Of a stretch of DNA of 64,000 nt, positions 58,645 through 64,000 are shown piece by piece (the first letter of the stretch is position 1; every line of letters starts with the position of its first letter). Below the pieces are notes generated by a model, which did not search any database, was not told where the DNA came from, and saw nothing but the letters and a program-made list of their open reading frames with translations. Position numbers and translations under genes: made by a program. This DNA is from Nocardioides currus (lineage in GTDB: Bacteria; Actinomycetota; Actinomycetes; Propionibacteriales; Nocardioidaceae), in NCBI RefSeq assembly GCF_003057875.1, contig NZ_PYXZ01000003.1:186357-250356 (forward strand), in the 5' to 3' direction.

Positions 58645-59801
58645 GTGGTCTCGAGGCTCGCACCTCGACCACCGAGGAGAGGACGGCGCTGCGCGAGACC
58701 GCGCGCGAGTTCGTCCGCCGCGAGGTCGTGCCGCACCTCCAGGACTGGGAGGACGCGGGCTCGATCCCGCGCGAGCTGCACGCCGCCGCGGCCCGACAGG
58801 GGCTGCTCGGCGTCTCGTTCCCCGAGTCCGTCGGGGGCGAGGGCGGCGACCTCGCCGACTCGGTCGCGCTGCAGGAGGCGTGCTTCGAGGCCGGCGCGTC
58901 GAGCGGGCTGATGGCGGGGCTGTTCACGGGCGGCATAGCGCTGCCCCACATGGCGGCGTCGGGCAACGCCGACCTGGTGGACCGGTTCGTCCGGCCGACC
59001 CTGGCCGGCGAGGCGATCGGCGCGCTCGCGATCACCGAGCCCGGCGGCGGGTCCGACGTCGCGCGGATCACCACCCGCGCCGAGCGCGACGGCGACGTCT
59101 ACGTCGTCAACGGCGCCAAGACCTTCATCACCTCCGGCGTCCGCGCCGACTTCGTCACCACCGCGGTCCGCACCGGCGGGCCGGGGCACGCGGGCATCAG
59201 CCTGCTCGTGGTCGAGAAGGGCACGCCCGGGTTCACCGTCGACCGCTCCCTGCGCAAGATGGGCTGGCACTGCAGCGACACGGCCGAGCTGTCGTACGTC
59301 GACGTGCGCGTCCCCGTCGCCAACCTGGTCGGGGCCGAGGGGTCGGGCTTCTACCAGATCGCCGAGCAGTTCGTGGTCGAGCGGATCGCCCTCGCGGTCC
59401 ACGCCTACGGCATCGCCGCCCGGTCGTTGGCGCTCACGGCGGCGTACGCCAAGGAGCGGGAGACCTTCGGCCGCCCGCTCGTCGCCAACCAGGTGGTGCG
59501 GCACCAGCTCGTCGAGATGCACCGCCAGGTCGAGGTGGCGCGGGCCTACACGCACGCCGTCGTCGCGCGACACCTCGCGGGTGAGTCGGTGATCGCCGAG
59601 GCGGCGCTCGCCAAGCAGACCGCGGTCGACGCCGCGACGTACGTCTGCGACCGGGCCGTGCAGCTGCACGGCGGGACCGGATACATGCACGGGACCGAGG
59701 TCGAGCGGCACTACCGCGACGCCCGGATCCTGCCGATCGGAGGAGGAGCCACCGAGGTGCTCACGGACCTGGCCGCCACGTTGTTGGGATTTGCGTCATG
59801 A
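58641..59801 (+). CDS. Acyl-CoA dehydrogenase
   Basis: 386 residues. The two signature segments are AITEPGGGSDVARITT and the C-terminal QLHGGTGYMHGTEVERHYRD. The usual short-chain catalytic Glu in the EGT loop is replaced (ILPIGGGATEV), as in members whose base lies elsewhere. It should oxidise an acyl-CoA at C2-C3, perhaps citronellyl- or branched acyl-CoA by context. Its first ~12 residues (MSGLEARTSTTE) come from a repeat; the true domain starts near ERTALRETAREF. Confidence 0.93.
   Translation: MSGLEARTSTTEERTALRETAREFVRREVVPHLQDWEDAGSIPRELHAAAARQGLLGVSFPESVGGEGGDLADSVALQEACFEAGASSGLMAGLFTGGIALPHMAASGNADLVDRFVRPTLAGEAIGALAITEPGGGSDVARITTRAERDGDVYVVNGAKTFITSGVRADFVTTAVRTGGPGHAGISLLVVEKGTPGFTVDRSLRKMGWHCSDTAELSYVDVRVPVANLVGAEGSGFYQIAEQFVVERIALAVHAYGIAARSLALTAAYAKERETFGRPLVANQVVRHQLVEMHRQVEVARAYTHAVVARHLAGESVIAEAALAKQTAVDAATYVCDRAVQLHGGTGYMHGTEVERHYRDARILPIGGGATEVLTDLAATLLGFAS
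58646..58676. repeat. Interspersed palindromic repeat encoding the dehydrogenase N-terminus
   Basis: TGGTCTCGAGGCTCGCACC then TCGACCACCGAG; shorter than the 56880 copy by loss of the central loop. Confidence 0.7.
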
Positions 59802-60256
59802 AGATGGGAGGCGAGGTGACCGTCTGGATGGACGCGCCACCGAGCGAGATCTGGGACCTCGTCAGCGACGTGACCCGGATCGGGGAGTTCTCGCCGGAGA
59901 CCTTCGAGGCGAGGTGGACCCGAGGGTCGACCGGGCCCGAGGTCGGCGCCTTCTTCAAGGGCCACGTGAAGCGCAACGGCGTCGGCCCGACCTACTGGAG
60001 CCTGTGCCGCATCACGCGGTGCGAGCCCGAGAAGGTCTTCGAGTTCGCCGTCGGCACCGAGGAGATGAACGTCAACAACTGGGGCTACCGGCTCGAGGCC
60101 CGCGACGGGGGCACCGCCGTGACGGAGTACTTCCGGCTCGGCAGCAACCTCCCGACGCGGATCTACTGGCTGGCCCTCGGCTGGTCACGCGGGCGGACCA
60201 ACCGCACCGGCATGCGGACGACGCTCGAGCGGATGAAGGCGGTGGTCGAGTCATGA
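59798..60256 (+). CDS. SRPBCC-family protein
   Basis: 152 residues. A START/Bet-v-1-like helix-grip fold: VTVWMDAPPSEIWDLVSDVT at the start and a long C-terminal helix. These bind hydrophobic ligands such as polyketides, lipids or terpenoids; here it may carry or modify an operon substrate. Four-base overlaps on both sides. Confidence 0.88.
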   Translation: MKMGGEVTVWMDAPPSEIWDLVSDVTRIGEFSPETFEARWTRGSTGPEVGAFFKGHVKRNGVGPTYWSLCRITRCEPEKVFEFAVGTEEMNVNNWGYRLEARDGGTAVTEYFRLGSNLPTRIYWLALGWSRGRTNRTGMRTTLERMKAVVES

Positions 60257-61905
60257 CGTCCCAGTCGCTCGGCAACCGGGAGGCGATGCTCGAGAAGATC
60301 GCCGACCTCGACGCGCAGCACGCGGTGGCGGTGGCCGGCGGCGGTGAGAAGTACGTCGATCGCCACCACGCCCGCGGCAAGCTCACCGCCCGCGAGCGGA
60401 TCGAGCTGCTCGTCGACCCCGGCTCGGCCTTCCTCGAGCTGTCACCGCTCGCCGGCTGGGGCTCCGACTTCACCGTCGGCGCCTCGCTCGTGACCGGCAT
60501 CGGCGTCGTCGAGGGTGTCGAGTGCCTGATCACGGCCAACGACCCCACCGTCAAGGGTGGCGCGTCGAACCCGTGGACGGTGAAGAAGGCGTTCCGGGCC
60601 GCCCAGGTCGCCGAGGAGAACGGCCTCCCCACGGTGTCGCTGGTCGAGTCCGGTGGCGCCGACCTGCCCACGCAGAAGGAGATCTTCATCCCGGGCGGCA
60701 AGCTCTTCCGCGACCTGACCCGGGCCTCCGCGCGCAAGCAGCCGACGATCGCGCTGGTCTTCGGCAACTCGACCGCGGGCGGCGCCTACGTCCCGGGCAT
60801 GTCCGACTACACCGTCTTCGTGCGCGACGCGGCCAAGGTGTTCCTCGGCGGCCCGCCGCTGGTAAAGATGGCGACCGGCGAGGAGTCCGACGACGAGTCG
60901 CTCGGCGGCGCCGAGATGCACGCCCGCGTCTCGGGCCTCGCCGACTACCTCGCCGAGGACGAGCACGACGCGATCCGGATCGGGCGGCGGATCGTGGCGC
61001 GGCTCAACTGGCGCAAACACGGCGGGGGAAATGTGAACTTCCCGGGGTTTGCAAGCACCGCTAAGTCTGGGTTTCCCCGGCTAGCCGGGGAAACCGGAAT
61101 GCGCCCCTTCGCCGAGCCCGAGGCCGACGTGGACGGCCTCCTCGACCTCATCCCGCAGGACCTCAAGGAGCCGTTCGACCCGCGCGAGGTGATCGCCCGG
61201 ATCGTCGACGGCCGCTCGGCGCGCAACGGCGCGGTCCTCGACGAGTTCAAGCCGCTCTACGGCACCAGCCTCGTCACCGGCTGGGCGCAGCTGCACGGCC
61301 ACCCGATCGGCATCCTGGCCAACGCGCAGGGCGTGCTCTTCAGCGAGGAGGCACAGAAGGCGACGCAGTTCATCCAGCTCGCCAACCAGTCCGACACGCC
61401 CCTGCTCTTCCTGCACAACACCACCGGCTACATGGTCGGCAAGGACTACGAGCAGGGCGGGATCATCAAGCACGGATCGCAGATGATCAACGCGGTCAGC
61501 AACTCGCGGGTCCCGCACCTCTCGGTGATCATGGGGGCGTCGTACGGCGCCGGCAACTACGGCATGAACGGGCGCGCCTTCGACCCGCGGTTCCTCTTCA
61601 CGTGGCCCTCCGCGAAGTCGGCCGTCATGGGGCCCGCGCAGCTCGCCGGGGTGCTGTCGATCGTGGCGCGCGCGGCCGCCGAGGCGAAGGGGCGCGACTA
61701 CGACGAGGCGGCCGACGCGGGGATGCGGGAGTTCATCGAGGCCTCCGTCGAGGAGCAGTCGCTGCCCTACTTCCTGTCCGGGATGCTCTACGACGACGGC
61801 GTGATCGACCCCCGCGACACCCGCACCGTGCTCGCCATCTGCCTGTCGGTGATCGCGAACCAACCGATCGTCGGCACCGACCGATTCGGGGTGTTCCGGA
61901 CATGA
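60253..61905 (+). CDS. Acyl-CoA carboxylase beta (carboxyltransferase) subunit with in-frame element insertion
   Basis: 550 residues. It matches the methylcrotonyl-/geranyl-CoA carboxylase beta class: ARGKLTARERIELLVDPGS near the N-terminus, VFGNSTAGGAYVPGMSDY, and the C-terminal GASYGAGNYGMNGRAFDPRF. It transfers CO2 from biotin to an acyl-CoA. Residues 257-281 (GGGNVNFPGFAS... through PRLAGET) are an insertion between WRKH and RPFAEPE encoded by a palindromic element (61021-61095). Conserved residues before and after remain intact, so the enzyme is probably still active. ATG overlaps the SRPBCC stop. Confidence 0.93.
   Translation: MTSQSLGNREAMLEKIADLDAQHAVAVAGGGEKYVDRHHARGKLTARERIELLVDPGSAFLELSPLAGWGSDFTVGASLVTGIGVVEGVECLITANDPTVKGGASNPWTVKKAFRAAQVAEENGLPTVSLVESGGADLPTQKEIFIPGGKLFRDLTRASARKQPTIALVFGNSTAGGAYVPGMSDYTVFVRDAAKVFLGGPPLVKMATGEESDDESLGGAEMHARVSGLADYLAEDEHDAIRIGRRIVARLNWRKHGGGNVNFPGFASTAKSGFPRLAGETGMRPFAEPEADVDGLLDLIPQDLKEPFDPREVIARIVDGRSARNGAVLDEFKPLYGTSLVTGWAQLHGHPIGILANAQGVLFSEEAQKATQFIQLANQSDTPLLFLHNTTGYMVGKDYEQGGIIKHGSQMINAVSNSRVPHLSVIMGASYGAGNYGMNGRAFDPRFLFTWPSAKSAVMGPAQLAGVLSIVARAAAEAKGRDYDEAADAGMREFIEASVEEQSLPYFLSGMLYDDGVIDPRDTRTVLAICLSVIANQPIVGTDRFGVFRT
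61021..61095. repeat. 75-bp palindromic element inserted in frame in the carboxyltransferase gene
   Basis: Exactly 25 codons. Its right half, AAGTCTGGGTTTCCCCG plus TAGCCGGGGAAACCG, matches the reverse complement of the 28027 element at 32 of 34 positions; the left half is diverged. Translated as part of the enzyme (PRLAGET). Confidence 0.85.
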
Positions 61906-61973
61906 CCTCAACCCACGACGTTCTTCGTCCCCCGCTTCGCTCCTCCCGAACAACGCCGAGGGGACCCCGATGA
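61902..61973 (+). CDS. Tiny coupling ORF encoded by an interspersed repeat (23 residues)
   Basis: Reads MTSTHDVLRPPLRSSRTTPR; ATG overlaps the carboxyltransferase stop and TGA overlaps the biotin carboxylase start, so the chain of four-base overlaps is unbroken. It probably serves coupling rather than as a peptide. Confidence 0.4.
   Translation: MTSTHDVLRPPLRSSRTTPRGPR
61912..61969 (+). repeat. Start-codon-proximal interspersed repeat, copy B
   Basis: Starts CCCACGACGTTCTTCG, contains CGCTTCGCTCCTCC and ends GCCGAGGGGACCCCG, directly before ATG 61970. Supplies the AGGGGA ribosome site. Confidence 0.75.
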
Positions 61974-63928
61974 TCACGAGAGTCCTCGTCGCCAACCGCG
62001 GCGAGATCGCGCGCCGCGTGTTCGCCACCTGCCGCCGCCTCGGCATCGGATGCGTGGCTGTGCACTCCGACGCCGACGCCGGGTTGCCGTTCGTGGCGGA
62101 GGCGGACGTCGCCGTACGCCTCGAGGGGAACGCGCCCGCCGACACCTACCTCCGCGGCGACCTCGTGATCGAGGCCGCGAAGCGCAGCGGCGCCGACGCG
62201 ATCCACCCGGGCTACGGCTTCCTGTCGGAGAACGCCGACTTCGCCCGCGCGGTCGAGGCTGCCGGGCTCATCTGGATCGGCCCCTCGCCCGAGTCGATCG
62301 AGGCGATGGGTTCCAAGATCGAGGCCAAGCGGCTGATGAAGGCCGCCGGCGTCCCGGTGCTCGAGGCCGCGGACGGCGAGCTCCCGGTGCTGATCAAGGC
62401 CAGCGCGGGCGGTGGCGGCCGCGGCATGCGGGTCGTGCGCCGCGCCGAGGACCTCGCTCCCGAGCGGGCCGCGGCCGAGGCGGAGGCCGCGAGCGCCTTC
62501 GGCGACGGCACGGTGTTCCTCGAGCCGTACGTCGAGCGCAGCCGCCACGTCGAGGTGCAGGTCGTCGGCAACGGGCGCGGGGACGTGCTGGTGCTCGGCG
62601 AGCGTGACTGCTCGGTGCAGCGCCGGCACCAGAAGGTGGTCGAGGAGGCGCCCGCCGCGGCCGTGCCGGGTGACGTCGTCGACGCGCTGCACGAGGCTGC
62701 CCGCCAGGCCGCCGCCGCGATCGACTACCGCGGCGCCGGGACGGTGGAGTTCCTCCACGACCCCGACACCCAGCGCTTCTTCTTCCTCGAGATGAACACG
62801 CGACTCCAGGTCGAGCACCCCGTCACCGAGCTCGTGTGGGGAGTCGACCTGGTCGAGCTGCAGATCGCCGTCGCCGAGGCCTGGGCGAGCGGTGCCGCCC
62901 TGGGGTTCTCGCGCGGTGACGGACAACCGCAGCGGCACGCGATCGAGGTGCGGCTCTATGCCGAGGACGCGGACTACACGCCGCAGAGCGGGCGGCTGCT
63001 CACGCTCGAGATCGACCACGACGTGGCGTTCGGGGTCGGTGCCGGCGGCGAGCGCGGCGTCCGGGTCGACTCCGGCTTCGCGTCGGGCACCGAGGTCGGG
63101 ACGCACTACGACGCGATGCTCGCCAAGGTCATCGCCTGGGCGCCCAGCCGCGAGCAGGCGATCCGCCAGCTCGTCGCCGCCCTGCGCGGCGCCCGGATCC
63201 ACGGGGTCGTGACCAACCGCGACCACCTCGTCGACATCCTCCGCTCGCCCGAGTTCGTGGCCGACGAGGTGACCACGTCGTGGCTCGAGTCCGCCTCGCT
63301 CGGACCTGAGTCCGCCGCGGACTCAGGTCCGAGCGGACGTGTCGAGGTCGTCGCCGGGGCGCTGATGCTGGCCGCGGACCACGCGGCGCGGCGCACGGTC
63401 CAGGGTGGCGTCCCCGCCGCCTGGCGCAACGTCACCAGCCAGCCGCAGCGCACCACCTTCGAGGGCCACGAGCCGGTCGAGTGGTGGGGCACCCGCGACG
63501 GCTTCGTGGTCGACGGGGTGACGGTCCTGGAGGTCAGCCCGACCCACGCCCGGCTGGAGGTCGACGGCGTCGTCACGCAGACGCGCGGGCAATGGTCCGA
63601 CACCGCACCCGGCACCCCGCGCGAGCTGTGGGTCGACGGACCGGCACTGTCCGCGTGTCTGCGCGAGGTCCCACGGTTCACCGACCCCGCCGACGCGGTC
63701 GCGACGGGCAGCCTGCTCGCGCCGATGCCCGGCACGGTCGTCCGGGTCGCCGTCGCCGCCAGCGACGAGGTCGAGGCGGGGGCCGTCGTGCTCGTGCTGG
63801 AGGCCATGAAGATGCAGCACACCGTGACCGCGCCGCACGCCGGCACGGTCACCGAGATCAACGTCGAGCCCGGGGCGCAGGTTGCGTCCGGGGAAGTCCT
63901 GGCCGTCGTCACCGAGGGAGAGTCATGA
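61970..63928 (+). CDS. Biotin carboxylase/biotin carrier alpha subunit of an acyl-CoA carboxylase
   Basis: 652 residues. The biotin carboxylase domain starts RVLVANRGEIARRVF, has the ATP loop KASAGGGGRGMRVV, FLEMNTRLQVEHPVTE, and a C-terminal biotin carrier with the biotinylated Lys614 in EAMKMQH. It carboxylates its own biotin using ATP and bicarbonate and passes CO2 to the beta subunit encoded upstream. Residues 443-455 (LGPESAADSGPSG) are encoded by a perfect 19-bp palindrome (63297-63335) absent from the family's usual linker, another in-frame insertion. Confidence 0.94.
   Translation: MITRVLVANRGEIARRVFATCRRLGIGCVAVHSDADAGLPFVAEADVAVRLEGNAPADTYLRGDLVIEAAKRSGADAIHPGYGFLSENADFARAVEAAGLIWIGPSPESIEAMGSKIEAKRLMKAAGVPVLEAADGELPVLIKASAGGGGRGMRVVRRAEDLAPERAAAEAEAASAFGDGTVFLEPYVERSRHVEVQVVGNGRGDVLVLGERDCSVQRRHQKVVEEAPAAAVPGDVVDALHEAARQAAAAIDYRGAGTVEFLHDPDTQRFFFLEMNTRLQVEHPVTELVWGVDLVELQIAVAEAWASGAALGFSRGDGQPQRHAIEVRLYAEDADYTPQSGRLLTLEIDHDVAFGVGAGGERGVRVDSGFASGTEVGTHYDAMLAKVIAWAPSREQAIRQLVAALRGARIHGVVTNRDHLVDILRSPEFVADEVTTSWLESASLGPESAADSGPSGRVEVVAGALMLAADHAARRTVQGGVPAAWRNVTSQPQRTTFEGHEPVEWWGTRDGFVVDGVTVLEVSPTHARLEVDGVVTQTRGQWSDTAPGTPRELWVDGPALSACLREVPRFTDPADAVATGSLLAPMPGTVVRVAVAASDEVEAGAVVLVLEAMKMQHTVTAPHAGTVTEINVEPGAQVASGEVLAVVTEGES
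63297..63335. repeat. 39-bp perfect palindrome in the biotin carboxylase coding sequence
   Basis: 19-bp arms (CGCTCGGACCTGAGTCCGC and its reverse complement) around a single base. Exactly 13 codons in length, in frame. Confidence 0.85.
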
Positions 63929-64000
63929 ACGAGCGAAGCGAGCGAATCATCCAGCACAGCGCGCGATGTGCCTCATGCGCGCACGGAGCGAAGCGAGTAC
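63925..64000 (+). CDS. Start of the next operon gene, partial
   Basis: ATG 63925 overlaps the biotin carboxylase stop (ATGA). The visible 25 codons read MNERSERIIQHSARCASCAH and are built from a repeat: GAGCGAAGCGAG occurs at 63931-63942 and 63986-63997 with a GCGCGC/TGCGCGC stem between. The true domain lies beyond the window; an enoyl-CoA hydratase or HMG-CoA lyase would fit the pathway. Confidence 0.55.
   Translation, partial: MNERSERIIQHSARCASCAHGAKRV

Noticed and set aside
58641..59801. Dehydrogenase read as inactive because the EGT-loop Glu is missing
   Set aside because: Several acyl-CoA dehydrogenase branches carry the catalytic Glu on another helix, and the rest of the active site is intact.

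Overview
The window is 64 kb of very GC-rich, densely packed bacterial DNA. Its gene families (leaderless genes, PadR/TetR/MerR regulators, long acyl-CoA operons, PspC, RDD and DUF998 proteins) and its scattered palindromic repeats fit a high-GC actinobacterium of the Nocardioides type; this is inferred from content, not from a marker gene. I saw no rRNA, tRNA, phage, transposase or CRISPR. About 60 protein genes are supported, with a partial gene at each end.

Layout. 1-3183: a partial glpD-like gene and its TetR regulator face an alkyl-DHAP-synthase-like FAD oxidase and a lipid kinase. 3173-5218: pirin and a GH1 beta-glucosidase, followed by an array of 30 copies of a 22-bp repeat. 5895-12369: a glycan island (sulfotransferase, three GT2 glycosyltransferases, UDP-sugar dehydrogenase). 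12366-19709: a MalY-type lyase, small proteins, FabH, a protein with serine at every third residue, DUF998 and DUF1801 proteins, and two MEDS-domain signalling proteins. 19840-25014: a secreted glycosidase with a Ser-Pro linker, a molybdopterin/ferredoxin-reductase pair, a lipoprotein and a truncated haemoglobin. 25021-31520: dienoyl-CoA reductase with PadR, alpha-methylacyl-CoA racemase, amidotransferase, Baeyer-Villiger monooxygenase. 31529-37413: a complete LacI-controlled beta-glucoside import and hydrolysis operon. 37615-42787: DEAD-box helicase, a VOC/esterase/hydratase ring-cleavage operon, a CPBP protease and an NAD(P)H-binding protein. 42865-47149: a MerR regulator divergent from thiolase and the FadB-type enzyme. 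47218-55384: two ABC systems, two proline/glycine-rich membrane proteins and a second PadR. 55434-64000: a TetR-led operon (TIGR03084 protein, AtuA-like, acyl-CoA dehydrogenase, SRPBCC, carboxyltransferase, biotin carboxylase) resembling acyclic-terpene or leucine catabolism, in which every gene overlaps the next by four bases.

Three themes cut across the window. First, many genes have a [T/C]ANNNT hexamer 6-7 bases before an ATG or GTG, the layout of leaderless transcripts. Second, short palindromic repeats have entered or abut coding sequence. One family lies just before three start codons and carries a Shine-Dalgarno-like stretch and a tiny coupling ORF. One adds 25 in-frame residues to a carboxyltransferase and recurs between genes with perfect 23-bp inverted ends. 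One supplies the N-termini of two adjacent enzymes. One inserts 13 residues into the biotin carboxylase. Third, the MerR operator before the thiolase recurs, at the same distance from the ATG, before the racemase 15 kb away, which suggests a common regulon.
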